Source: Oscillospiraceae bacterium (GTDB lineage: Bacteria > Bacillota > Clostridia > Oscillospirales > Acutalibacteraceae). Taken from it: a stretch of DNA of 64,000 bases. Made by a program: the position numbers and the translations under genes. Positions 23,929-32,336 of the stretch are shown one piece after another. Where the stretch lies: assembly GCA_015066175.1 (NCBI GenBank), contig SVOW01000010.1, positions 53,572 through 117,571 of the forward strand. Direction: 5' to 3'. The notes beneath the pieces were generated by a model. That model saw only the letters and a list, made by a program, of their open reading frames with translations. It searched no databases and was not told where the DNA came from. Every line of letters starts with the position of its first letter. Position 1 is the stretch's first letter.

Positions 23929-24020
23929 AGATAAGAGATAATAAAGAATAGATAATAATACAAACAGCGCCCGTTTTCGTTCACTATTATCTATTATTTA
24001 TTCAATATTATCTCTTATTT
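23929..24020. repeat. AT-rich imperfect palindrome beside tRNA-Arg
   Basis: Left arm 23929-23960 (GATAATAGATAAGAGATAATA...) and right arm 23985-24016 are near-complementary over about 30 bases with small bulges, around a GC-richer loop (CAAACAGCGCCCG). It lies just past the 3' end of the minus-strand tRNA and could act as its terminator. Confidence 0.65.
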
Positions 24021-24042
24021 TAGCCTATCGAGAGGCAATGTC

Positions 24043-24119
24043 TGGCCCGCCCGAGAGGATTCGAACCCCCGACCTTCAGAATCGGAATCTGCTGCACTAT
24101 CCTGCTGTGCTACGGGCGG
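24043..24119 (-). tRNA. tRNA-Arg (anticodon CCG)
   Basis: On the minus strand the acceptor CCGCCCG pairs with CGGGCGG, followed by G and an encoded CCA. The D stem is GCAC/GTGC. The anticodon loop TTCCGAT gives CCG. The T arm has GGGGG TTCGAAT CCTCT with G-U pairs. The bottom anticodon pair is a mismatch. Confidence 0.9.
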
Positions 24120-24213
24120 AAATATTTTATTTATTTTATCACACTTTTGTCCTTTTTACAACTTGTGCGAATAAGATTTTTTTAAAAGTATATACTATAT
24201 CAGAGGTGATTTT

Positions 24214-24684
24214 ATGACAATCAGGCTGAAACCTTTACTTATCAACCTTTTTATCCCCCTTGCTGTAGGCGGACTTTCTGCACTTTTTACAATGAACAGC
24301 ATGGAGAATTTTGAAAGACTCAATCAACCGCCCCTTTCTCCGCCGGGCTGGCTTTTCCCCGTTGTGTGGACAATTCTTTATACTCTTATGGGGATTGCCG
24401 CTTACCTTGTTGTAACAAGTAATGCAACGCAAAAAGATAAAAGAACTGCCCTGACCATTTACGGTGTACAGCTTTTCTTTAATTTTCTGTGGTCAATAAT
24501 TTTCTTTAACAGAGAAGATTTTCTCTTTGCGTTCATCTGGCTGGTTGCTCTCTGGGCATTGATAATCGCAAATATCATTCTTTTCTACAGAATTTCAAAA
24601 CCTGCAGGAATTATGCTTATTCCGTATCTTTTGTGGGTAACTTTTGCAGGATATTTAAACTTTGCTATTTACCTTTTAAACTGA
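24214..24684 (+). CDS. tspO: TspO/MBR family membrane protein
   Basis: The 156-residue protein has five transmembrane helices and the TspO signature: NQPPLSPPGWLFPVVWTILYTLMGIAAYLV, QLFFNFLWSIIFF and LLWVTFAGYLNFAIYLLN. TspO proteins bind porphyrins and other hydrophobic ligands. Roles in tetrapyrrole handling and stress are known from other organisms and are inferred here. Length equals the bacterial norm. The ATG follows AGAGGTGA. It is monocistronic and followed by a repeat and a terminator. Confidence 0.93.
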   Translation: MTIRLKPLLINLFIPLAVGGLSALFTMNSMENFERLNQPPLSPPGWLFPVVWTILYTLMGIAAYLVVTSNATQKDKRTALTIYGVQLFFNFLWSIIFFNREDFLFAFIWLVALWALIIANIILFYRISKPAGIMLIPYLLWVTFAGYLNFAIYLLN

Positions 24685-24704
24685 ATTTTAAACGAAAAAT
24701 CCCC

Positions 24705-24746
24705 TCTGTCCTTCGGACATCTCCCCTTGCATTTTCAAGGGGCGAC
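24705..24746 (+). repeat. Dispersed hairpin repeat, CTCCCCTTGCATTTTCAAG family, copy 2
   Basis: CTGTCC-TTC-GGACA is followed by CCCCTTG-CATTTT-CAAGGGG. The second hairpin matches the core of the element after upp at about 20256. Confidence 0.7.
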
Positions 24747-24776
24747 AATTACTTCAGATACACAAAAAATTATAAA

Positions 24777-24826
24777 AAGTGTCTCACTTAAAGGTTAATC
24801 TTCCTTAAGTGAGACACTTGATTTTT
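24777..24826. terminator. Bidirectional terminator between tspO and rhaB
   Basis: A 15-bp perfect stem AAGTGTCTCACTTAA / TTAAGTGAGACACTT with a 13-nt loop has T runs on both strands. Confidence 0.92.
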
Positions 24827-26289
24827 TATTTTGTTGCTTTTAAATATTTTTCAAAATTTTCTGACCATAAATCAGCATCCTGGGGAACATATGTAACAAC
24901 ATTTTCGCTTGATGCGATAATTTCTCTTGCTTCCTTGATATCCTTGATTTCACCGTGTGAAATAAGCTGAACTGCAAGGTTGCCGAGAACTGTTGCTTCG
25001 ATAGGACCTGCTTTTACTTCGCAGCCGCATGAATTTGCAGTAAGCTGACAAAGTAAAGTATCTTTTGTTCCGCCGCCGATAACGTGAATTACAGGATAAT
25101 CTTTACCTGTACATTCTTTGATTTTTTCAAAAGTTTCTCTATACTTCATTGCAAGGCTTTCATAAATGCAACGCATAATTTCGCCTACAGTTTCGGGAAC
25201 ATACTGGTTTGTTTTTCTGCAGTATTCACGGACTCTTTCGGGAAGATTTCCGTGAGGAACAAATTCAGGTGCATCAGGGTCAATAAAGCATTTGAAGGGT
25301 TCAGATGCAAGAGCTAATTTTTCAAGGTCAGCATAAGAATAGTTTTCGCCTTCTCTTGCCCACTGACGGCGGCTTTCCTGAATAAGCCACAAGCCGATGA
25401 TATTTTTAAGGAAACCTGTTGAGAAATCATATCCGCCTTCGTTTGTAACGTTGATTTCATAAGTTGTATCGTTTACAACAGGTTTTTCAAGCTCAGTACC
25501 GAAAAGTGACCACGTGCCGCTGCTGATGAATGCAAATTCGCCTTCCGGACAAGGTACTGCACTGATTGCTGACTGTGTGTCGTGTTCACACACAGCAATT
25601 ACAGGCACACTTTCCACACCGCATTCTTCGCAGATTTCTTTGCTCAGAAAACCTACTTTTGTTCCGCTTTTTACAATGGGAGCAAAAATATCTTTTCTGA
25701 TTCCCAGTTTATCAAGAAGTTCACCTGACCAGGAATTTGTTTTTAAATCAATCATCTGTGAAGTTGTGGCAATTGAATATTCTGTATTTTTTTCGCCTGT
25801 AAGCATATATGCAAAAAGGTCAGGCATAAAGAGCATTTTATCTGTTCTCTCTAACATATGAGGACGCTCTTTTTTAAGGGCAAGAAGCTGGAAAATTGTA
25901 TTAAGCTCCATAAACTGAATACCTGTGATATCATACATTTCTCTTTTTGAAATGTATTTTTCTGCTTCTTCAATCATACCAACAGTTCTTGTGTCGCGGT
26001 AATGAATGGGATTTTCAAGAAGACATCCGAATTCGTCAAGAAGACCGAAGTCAACGCCCCAGGTGTCGATACCGATACTGTCAAAACCGCCTGCCTGCTT
26101 TGCTTTGATAATACCCTGTTTTATTTCATAGAAAAGTCTGAGAACATCCCAATAAGTTGTACCGCCCACACTTACCGGGTCGTTTGAAAAACGGTGAACT
26201 TCGCTGAGTTCAATTTTTCCGTTTTCAAATTTGCCTATAATCGCTCTGCCGCTTGATGCGCCGAAGTCAAAAGCAAGAACTCTTTTCAC
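24826..26289 (-). CDS. rhaB: Rhamnulokinase-type FGGY carbohydrate kinase
   Basis: The 487-residue kinase has the FGGY ATPase fold: VLAFDFGASSGRAIIG (phosphate 1), DSIGIDTWGVDFGLLDE, the conserved HYRDTRT, ISSGTWSLFGTE, and VIHVIGGGTKDTLLCQLTAN near the ATP site. This pattern is typical of L-rhamnulose kinase RhaB. The neighbour is a fucose/rhamnose-type mutarotase, so deoxyhexose use is likely. L-fuculose as substrate cannot be excluded. It starts five bases after the mutarotase gene. No isomerase or aldolase gene is in the window. Confidence 0.87.
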   Translation of the reverse strand: MKRVLAFDFGASSGRAIIGKFENGKIELSEVHRFSNDPVSVGGTTYWDVLRLFYEIKQGIIKAKQAGGFDSIGIDTWGVDFGLLDEFGCLLENPIHYRDTRTVGMIEEAEKYISKREMYDITGIQFMELNTIFQLLALKKERPHMLERTDKMLFMPDLFAYMLTGEKNTEYSIATTSQMIDLKTNSWSGELLDKLGIRKDIFAPIVKSGTKVGFLSKEICEECGVESVPVIAVCEHDTQSAISAVPCPEGEFAFISSGTWSLFGTELEKPVVNDTTYEINVTNEGGYDFSTGFLKNIIGLWLIQESRRQWAREGENYSYADLEKLALASEPFKCFIDPDAPEFVPHGNLPERVREYCRKTNQYVPETVGEIMRCIYESLAMKYRETFEKIKECTGKDYPVIHVIGGGTKDTLLCQLTANSCGCEVKAGPIEATVLGNLAVQLISHGEIKDIKEAREIIASSENVVTYVPQDADLWSENFEKYLKATK

Positions 26290-26294
26290 TCAAA

Positions 26295-26723
26295 TCACTC
26301 CTCAATAACTACGCCTTTTTTGATAATAACGTTTGCATAAATTGCTGTTTCGCCTGTTGAAACAATAGCGTATGCTTTTTTAGCTCTGTCATAAAAATCA
26401 AAACGTTCTACAAGCTCAAATTCTTTATCGCCTTCGTTTTTCTTAACGATATCTTTGTATTCAGCCCAGATAGGAGGTCTGTTTTCTGAGTCTCCGTTAT
26501 CCATAAGCGCAACGGGAGCATCAACATAAGTATCGAGAGGGAAAAGTTTTAAAATTGCATCAAGAATTGCGGGAACTGAATGTCCGTCACAACGCACAAG
26601 TCTCTGTGCACAAGCTGCTGCAGGAAAATTGCCATCACCGATAACAAGTTCATCACCATGACCCATTTCCATGAGAATTTTAAGAAGTTCAGGTGTAAGG
26701 ATTGAGGGAATGTTTTTAAGCAT
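26295..26723 (-). CDS. fucU: L-fucose mutarotase (RbsD/FucU family)
   Basis: The 142-residue protein matches FucU: LKNIPSILTPELLKILMEMGHGDELVIGDGNFPA with the catalytic His, LFPLDTYVDAPVALM, and a C-terminal AIVSTGETAIYANVIIKKGVV. These proteins interconvert alpha and beta anomers of fucose, and sometimes other sugars, for the next isomerase or kinase. It precedes rhaB in the same transcript. ATG 26723 follows GAAAGGACT. Confidence 0.92.
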   Translation of the reverse strand: MLKNIPSILTPELLKILMEMGHGDELVIGDGNFPAAACAQRLVRCDGHSVPAILDAILKLFPLDTYVDAPVALMDNGDSENRPPIWAEYKDIVKKNEGDKEFELVERFDFYDRAKKAYAIVSTGETAIYANVIIKKGVVIEE

Positions 26724-26758
26724 AGTAATTAGTCCTTTCGTATTTTGATTTTCAAAAA

Positions 26759-28543
26759 TTATTTTATTAATTCAACAGCATTTGTTTCTCCGTACATACT
26801 GTACATTTTGCTGTAAATTCCGCCTGCCTGCAGAAGCTCTTTATGTGAGCCTTGTTCTTCTATTCCGTTTTCTGTAAGAACAATAATTTCATCTGCATTT
26901 TTAATAGTTGTAAGTCTGTGTGCGATGGTAAGTGTTGTTCTTCCCTTTGCAAGGCGTTCAAGAGATTCTTGAACAAGTCTTTCGCTTTCATTATCAAGGG
27001 CAGAAGTTGCCTCGTCAAGAAGAAGAATGGGAGGATTTTTCAGGAAAACTCTGGCAATAGAAATTCTCTGTTTCTGTCCGCCTGAAAGTTTAACGCCTCT
27101 TTCACCGATGTATGTATCAAAACCATTTGGAAGTCCGCAGATAAAATCATATGCGCCTGCCTGCTTTGTAGCTTCAATAATTTCTTCTTCAGTTGCATCA
27201 TGCTTACCGTAAATTAAATTGTCTCTGATTGTTCCGCTGAAAAGATAAACATCCTGTGCAACAACACCGATATTTTTTCTCAAAGAATGAAGCGTGATAT
27301 CTTTTATATTTTTACCATCTACAAAGATGTCGCCGCTTTCAATTTCATAAAAACGTGGAATAAGATTACAAAGCGTTGTTTTACCGCCGCCGCTTGGTCC
27401 TACAAGAGCTAAATTCTCACCTTTTTTAAGATGAAGATTAAGGTTGTGAAGAATTTGTTTTTCACCTTTCACATAGCTGAAAGATACATTTTTAAATTCA
27501 ATTTCGCCTTCAACATTTTCAATGTCAACTGCATCAGGTGCATCTTCAATTTCAGGAATTTCATCCATAATTTCAGTAAATCTTTCAACACCTGTTACAC
27601 CGCGGCTGAACTGCTCACTGAAATCAACAATACTTCTTACGGAATTGAGAAGTGTTGAAACAAGAAGTAAGCTTGCTGCAAAATCACCCGCTTCAATCTT
27701 GCCTGTTTTCATAAGCCATGCACCCATTGCAATAACAGCAATATACATTGTGCCGTTGATAAGACCAACTGTTGCATGGAAAGAAGCCATATATTTATAG
27801 CCTCTGATTTTAACTTTTATGTACTCATCGCAGCCTGCAAGAAATTTTTGTTTTTCTGTTGCTTCATTTGTAAATGAACGCACAACTTTTACACCTAAAA
27901 GACTGTCTTCAAGACGTGCGTTTATTTCGCCTATCTGATGGCGGTTTTCTTTAAAAGTGTCACGCATTTTTGTTCTTGTTTTTTTCGTAAGCAAAACCAT
28001 AAATGGGAAAAGAACAAAAACTGCAATTGCGAAGCGGATATCCATTGTTGTGAAAATATAAAAGCTTGCAACAAATTTTACAACTGTCATCAATATCATT
28101 TCAGGGAAATGATGTGCCCATTCCGCAACATCGAAAAGGTCTGAAGTCATTCTTGACATAAGCTGACCCACTTTTGTATTGTCAAAATATGAGAAGGAAA
28201 GCTTCTGCAGATGGTCAAACATATCTTCACGCATTGCATTTTCAATTTTTGTACCCATTTTGTGTCCGAAAAATGCCTGACAATAACTTGCAACACTTTC
28301 TATTGCTTTCATACCAACATATGCAAGGCAGATAGCGATTAAAAATCTGTATGTAATCTGAGCACCTCTGTCAGTAATTTCTCTGACAATAAGGGGCAGA
28401 ATAATTTCACTGACTGCAGCAGTTATTGCACACAGTAAAACGCAGATTTCTGTTTTGATATGTTTTTTAAGATAAGGAAAAAACCTTTTGATAAGTGAAA
28501 AATTTTCCACAAGACTTTTTTCTTTCTTTTCTTCTTTTTCCAT
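26759..28543 (-). CDS. ABC exporter half-transporter (fused permease and ATPase)
   Basis: The 594-residue protein has a type IV (MsbA-like) six-helix membrane domain (about 20-320) with the coupling sequence SFSYFDNTKVGQLMSRMTSD. The ATPase domain has Walker A GPSGGGKTT, signature KLSGGQKQR, Walker B PILLLDEATSALD and H-loop IAHRLTT. It should work as a homodimer because no partner gene is adjacent. Candidate substrates are lipids, drugs or peptides. The gene lies between the deoxyhexose genes and argH and is probably independent. ATG 28543 follows AAAGGAGGG. Confidence 0.95.
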   Translation of the reverse strand: MEKEEKKEKSLVENFSLIKRFFPYLKKHIKTEICVLLCAITAAVSEIILPLIVREITDRGAQITYRFLIAICLAYVGMKAIESVASYCQAFFGHKMGTKIENAMREDMFDHLQKLSFSYFDNTKVGQLMSRMTSDLFDVAEWAHHFPEMILMTVVKFVASFYIFTTMDIRFAIAVFVLFPFMVLLTKKTRTKMRDTFKENRHQIGEINARLEDSLLGVKVVRSFTNEATEKQKFLAGCDEYIKVKIRGYKYMASFHATVGLINGTMYIAVIAMGAWLMKTGKIEAGDFAASLLLVSTLLNSVRSIVDFSEQFSRGVTGVERFTEIMDEIPEIEDAPDAVDIENVEGEIEFKNVSFSYVKGEKQILHNLNLHLKKGENLALVGPSGGGKTTLCNLIPRFYEIESGDIFVDGKNIKDITLHSLRKNIGVVAQDVYLFSGTIRDNLIYGKHDATEEEIIEATKQAGAYDFICGLPNGFDTYIGERGVKLSGGQKQRISIARVFLKNPPILLLDEATSALDNESERLVQESLERLAKGRTTLTIAHRLTTIKNADEIIVLTENGIEEQGSHKELLQAGGIYSKMYSMYGETNAVELIK

Positions 28544-28588
28544 TAGGATATCCCTCCTTTGTAAAAGTAATAAAATTTATCAAAAATT

Positions 28589-29959
28589 TTATTTGATTTT
28601 TTCAATAAGTTTTTTTGCCTGATTTTTCACATTTTCAGGACAAGGTGAGCCGAGAGGTGTACGCATTGAAACGCATCTTTCAAGGGAAATTGCTTCGTAA
28701 ACACCTTCATCAAACAAATCACATACACTTTTATAATCTTCAATAGGAAGCACGTCAAGAGTTGTGCCTTTTTCGATACAGAGTGCAACAAGTTCACCTG
28801 TTGCTTTATAAGCATCCCTGAAAGGAAGACCTTTTGAAACAAGGAAGTCAGCACAGTCTGTAGCATTGATAAATCCGCCGAGAGCTGCTTTTTTCATGTT
28901 TTTCGGAAGAACAGTCATTGTTTCAATCATAGGAATAAATGCAGTAAGGCAAAGTTTTACCGTATCAACTGCATCGAAAATTGCGTCTTTATCTTCCTGC
29001 ATATCTTTGTTATATGCAAGGGGAAGACCTTTCATAAATGCAAGAAGTGTCATCAGGTCGCCGTAAACTCTACCGGCTTTACCACGTACAAGCTCTGCAA
29101 TGTCAGGATTTTTCTTTTGTGGCATAATGCTTGAACCTGTTGAAAAAGCGTCGTCAAGTTCAATAAATTTGAATTCCCATGAACACCACATTATAATTTC
29201 TTCACTGAAACGTGAAAGGTGCATCATAAGAATTGAAATTGCACTTGCAAGCTCAATGCAGAAATCTCTGTCAGAAACGCCGTCAAGTGAATTCTGTGTA
29301 GCACCTGAAAAACCTAACAGTTCTGCTGTTCTTTCGCGATTGAGAGGATAAGTTGTGCCGGCTAATGCGCCGCTGCCGAGAGGACAGAAATCCATTCTCT
29401 TGTATGCATCTTCAAGTCTGCCGATATCTCTTAAAAACATTTCTCCGTAAGCAAGAAGATGATGGCCGAAAGTAATAGGCTGTGCTCTCTGAAGATGAGT
29501 ATAACCGGGCATTACAACCTCAGCATATTTTTCTGCCTGCTGAGCAAGAACTTTTTCAAGTTCTTTTACCTGAGCAATAAGTGCAACACATTCTTTTTTA
29601 AGGTAAAGTCTTATATCAAGAGCAACCTGGTCATTACGGCTTCTTGCAGTGTGCAGTCTTTTGCCTGCCTGACCGATTCTTCTTGTAAGTTCACCTTCGA
29701 TAAATGTATGAATATCTTCAGCATCGGGATCAATAGGAAGCTCTCCGCTGATGATTTCTTCTTTTATTTTTTTAAGTTCCGTAACGATTGATTCTTTATC
29801 TTCAACTGAAATAATTCCCTGCTCTGAAAGCATTGTAGCATGTGCAATGCTGCCATCAATATCTTCTTTGAACATTCTTGAGTCAAATGAAATTGAAGAG
29901 TTGAAATCGTTTGTTTTTTTGTCTGCTTCTTTTGAAAAGCGACCCGCCCAGAGTTTCAT
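28589..29959 (-). CDS. argH: Argininosuccinate lyase
   Basis: The roughly 456-residue enzyme cleaves argininosuccinate to arginine and fumarate, the last step of arginine synthesis. It starts LWAGRFSKEADK and has HTARSRNDQVALDIRLY, TPGYTHLQRAQP-type MPGYTHLQRAQPITFGHH and the fumarase/lyase signature GSSIMPQKKNPD. I start at ATG 29959; a TTG three codons upstream is also open. It follows argG on the same strand, but a terminator separates them, so it may need its own promoter or read-through. Confidence 0.97.
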   Translation of the reverse strand: MKLWAGRFSKEADKKTNDFNSSISFDSRMFKEDIDGSIAHATMLSEQGIISVEDKESIVTELKKIKEEIISGELPIDPDAEDIHTFIEGELTRRIGQAGKRLHTARSRNDQVALDIRLYLKKECVALIAQVKELEKVLAQQAEKYAEVVMPGYTHLQRAQPITFGHHLLAYGEMFLRDIGRLEDAYKRMDFCPLGSGALAGTTYPLNRERTAELLGFSGATQNSLDGVSDRDFCIELASAISILMMHLSRFSEEIIMWCSWEFKFIELDDAFSTGSSIMPQKKNPDIAELVRGKAGRVYGDLMTLLAFMKGLPLAYNKDMQEDKDAIFDAVDTVKLCLTAFIPMIETMTVLPKNMKKAALGGFINATDCADFLVSKGLPFRDAYKATGELVALCIEKGTTLDVLPIEDYKSVCDLFDEGVYEAISLERCVSMRTPLGSPCPENVKNQAKKLIEKIK

Positions 29960-29981
29960 ATATTTCAAAATCCTTTCTCTG

Positions 29982-30019
29982 AAAAAAATTAAAGGGTGAA
30001 AAATACTTCACCCTTAATT
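29982..30019 (-). terminator. Terminator between argG and argH
   Basis: AATTAAAGGGTGAA pairs with the facing TTCACCCTTAATT, and on the minus strand a seven-T run follows. It sits between the argG stop and the argH start. Confidence 0.8.
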
Positions 30020-30065
30020 TTATAAGTTTTCATTATAATTGTCAAGCAATTACAATGTTTTGTTT

Positions 30066-31298
30066 TTATTTATTTGCTTCTCTTTCCTGGTCAAGAATAG
30101 CCTTAACTTTGATGGGAAGACCAAAGAGATTGATAAATCCTGCTGAATCATTCTGGTCATAAACTTCATCTTCATCAAATGTTGCGAAAGCTTCGCTGTA
30201 AAGTGAATAGGGAGAAGTTGTACCTGCGTTGATAATGTTGCCTTTGTAGAGTTTAAGTTTAACTTCGCCTGTAACAGTTTCCTGTGTTTTATCAACAAAA
30301 GCTGAAAGAGCTTCACGAAGAGGTGTGAACCATTTGCCGAAGTAAACTAAATCTGCAAACTGCTGTGCAACAAGTGCTTTATAGTGATGTGTATCTCTGT
30401 CAAGACAGAGTGTTTCAAGTACCTGATGAGCTCTGTAAAGGATTGTACCACCGGGAGTTTCATAAACGCCTCTTGATTTCATACCAACAAGACGGTTTTC
30501 AACCATATCCATAAGACCGATACCGTTTCTGCCACCGATTTCATTAAGTTTTGTTACAAGTTCAACAGGAGCAAGCTTTTCGCCGTTAACAGCAACTGCT
30601 TCACCTTTTTCAAAGCTGATTGTAACATATTCAGCTTTATCAGGAGCCTGTTCGGGAGAAACGCCGAGTTCAAGGAAACCGGGTTTATCATACTGAGGTT
30701 CGTTTGCAGGGTCCTCAAGGTCAAGACCTTCGTGTGAAAGATGCCAGAGATTTTTATCTTTTGAATAGTTTGTTTCTCTGTTTATTTTAAGGGGAATACC
30801 CATTTTTTCTGCATATTCGATTTCATCTTCACGAGATTTGAATTCCCATGTTCTCCAGGGAGCAATGATTTCCATTTCAGGAGCAAAAGCTTTGATTGCA
30901 AGTTCAAAACGAACCTGGTCATTACCTTTACCTGTGCAACCATGGCAGATAGCGTCTGCGCCTTCTGCTTTTGCAATTTCAACAATTCTTTTTGCAATGA
31001 TAGGACGTGCAAAAGCTGTGCCGAGAAGGTATTCACCCTCGTAAATTGCACCTGCTTTGATTGTGGGATAAATATAATCTTTAACAAAAACTTCTTTCAG
31101 ATCTTCAATATAAAGCTTTGAAGCACCTGTTTTAAGAGCTTTTTCTTCAAGACCGTCAAGTTCTGTGCCCTGACCAACGTCACCTGATACAGCAATAACT
31201 TCGCAGTTATTATAATTTTCTTTGAGCCAAGGAATAATAATTGATGTATCAAGGCCACCTGAATAAGCGAGAACAACTTTTTTAATTTCTTTTTTCAT
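30066..31298 (-). CDS. argG: Argininosuccinate synthase
   Basis: The roughly 410-residue enzyme joins citrulline and aspartate using ATP. The ATP pyrophosphatase P-loop is [40 protein letters not shown] and [10 protein letters not shown] are family signatures. GGAGGT lies before both a GTG (31301) and ATG 31298; ATG is preferred by spacing. The upstream region holds a promoter with repeat motifs that may bind the arginine repressor. Confidence 0.97.
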   Translation of the reverse strand: MKKEIKKVVLAYSGGLDTSIIIPWLKENYNNCEVIAVSGDVGQGTELDGLEEKALKTGASKLYIEDLKEVFVKDYIYPTIKAGAIYEGEYLLGTAFARPIIAKRIVEIAKAEGADAICHGCTGKGNDQVRFELAIKAFAPEMEIIAPWRTWEFKSREDEIEYAEKMGIPLKINRETNYSKDKNLWHLSHEGLDLEDPANEPQYDKPGFLELGVSPEQAPDKAEYVTISFEKGEAVAVNGEKLAPVELVTKLNEIGGRNGIGLMDMVENRLVGMKSRGVYETPGGTILYRAHQVLETLCLDRDTHHYKALVAQQFADLVYFGKWFTPLREALSAFVDKTQETVTGEVKLKLYKGNIINAGTTSPYSLYSEAFATFDEDEVYDQNDSAGFINLFGLPIKVKAILDQEREANK

Positions 31299-31342
31299 CA
31301 CAAATTACCTCCAACTTATATTTAAAACAGTTTTTTCATTCA

Positions 31343-31379
31343 ATATACACTATTATACACATTTTATGCATAAAATCAA
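31343..31379 (-). promoter_or_regulatory. argG promoter with candidate operator
   Basis: On the minus strand TTGATT (31374-31379) and TATAAT (31352-31357) are 16 bases apart. The spacer contains the palindrome ATTTTATGCATAAAAT. The -10 lies in TACACTATTATACACA, a motif that returns in shorter form at about 31450. An ArgR/AhrC operator is inferred. Confidence 0.55.
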
Positions 31380-31414
31380 GCGTTTTTTTATAATTATGCA
31401 ATTTTTATACATAT

Positions 31415-31443
31415 TTGACATTTGAATGAAAAAATAATAAAAT
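31415..31443 (+). promoter_or_regulatory. Promoter of the vanY-like gene and downstream genes
   Basis: TTGACA (31415-31420) and TAAAAT (31438-31443) are 17 bases apart, 43 bases before the ATG at 31487. Confidence 0.8.
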
Positions 31444-31486
31444 AATTGTACACTATTACAACATTTTTTGCAAGGGGGATAGGCCG

Positions 31487-32317
31487 ATGAACAAAAATAA
31501 AAATTTAAGACCGCTTCTTTTCTGGACACTTGTCGGCATTACTCTTGTAAGTGCTATACTCTTTGCAATTGCAAAAATTTCATCGAACAGACCTGTTCCT
31601 GTGCCCATTACGGAAGATACACCTATTTCGAAACTCGAATATTGGGATGATGAAAACGGCACAGTTGCAAAAGACATTGTATACGAAAAGGACCAGAGCA
31701 TTTATACAAGCTCTTTCATTGGTGAATATAAGAATTTTTCAATTAATCCGAAAGTTGCAAAAATAAGTAAAAACGGATGGAACCTGATTCTTCTGAATAA
31801 AAACAACATCCTTCCTGATAATTATGAAATAACTCTTGCAGAAATTGCAGGCGGTCAGATTAAAATGGATGCAGATGCCGCAACTTTTTTCAATAAAATG
31901 TATATTGACGCATCACGTGAAGGAATAATTCTTACTCCTTTTTCCGGTTACAGAACAATTTCTTTTCAGAGAAAGCTTTTTGAAAACAAAATTTCCGAAA
32001 TTATGAAAGCTGACGGTCTTGAAGAAAAAGATGCAGCACTTGTTGCAGTTAAATCAATTAATGTGCCTGCAACAAGTGAACACAATGCAGGCCTTGCTGT
32101 TGATATTATAAGCAGAGATGTGTCTTTTGCAGAAACTGAAGAATACCAATGGTTGTGTGCAAATGCTCACAAATACGGCTTTATTCTGCGTTATCCCGAA
32201 GATAAGAAAAATATAACGGGTGTTGAATTTAAGCCTTATCACTGGCGTTTTGTGGGCATAAACGCTGCAAATGAAATGAAAAACAGCGGTCAGTGTCTTG
32301 AAGAATATGTTAAATAA
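31487..32317 (+). CDS. VanY-type D-alanyl-D-alanine carboxypeptidase, membrane-anchored
   Basis: The 276-residue protein has an N-terminal signal anchor (LLFWTLVGITLVSAILFAIA) and an M15B peptidase domain in the C-terminal 150 residues. The zinc site is TSEHNAGLAVDI (about residues 196-207) with HWRFVG near the end, and SGYRTISFQRKLF carries the conserved Arg. Such enzymes trim the terminal D-Ala of peptidoglycan stems outside the membrane. The gene starts the long plus-strand block, 20 bases before mnmG. No van resistance genes are nearby, so housekeeping wall remodelling is more likely than resistance. Confidence 0.9.
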   Translation: MNKNKNLRPLLFWTLVGITLVSAILFAIAKISSNRPVPVPITEDTPISKLEYWDDENGTVAKDIVYEKDQSIYTSSFIGEYKNFSINPKVAKISKNGWNLILLNKNNILPDNYEITLAEIAGGQIKMDADAATFFNKMYIDASREGIILTPFSGYRTISFQRKLFENKISEIMKADGLEEKDAALVAVKSINVPATSEHNAGLAVDIISRDVSFAETEEYQWLCANAHKYGFILRYPEDKKNITGVEFKPYHWRFVGINAANEMKNSGQCLEEYVK

Positions 32318-32336
32318 AATTTAGAGGGTATTATAT

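Noticed and set aside
31487..32317. Vancomycin resistance cluster
   Set aside because: Only a single VanY-type peptidase is present; no vanHAX or vanRS genes are nearby.
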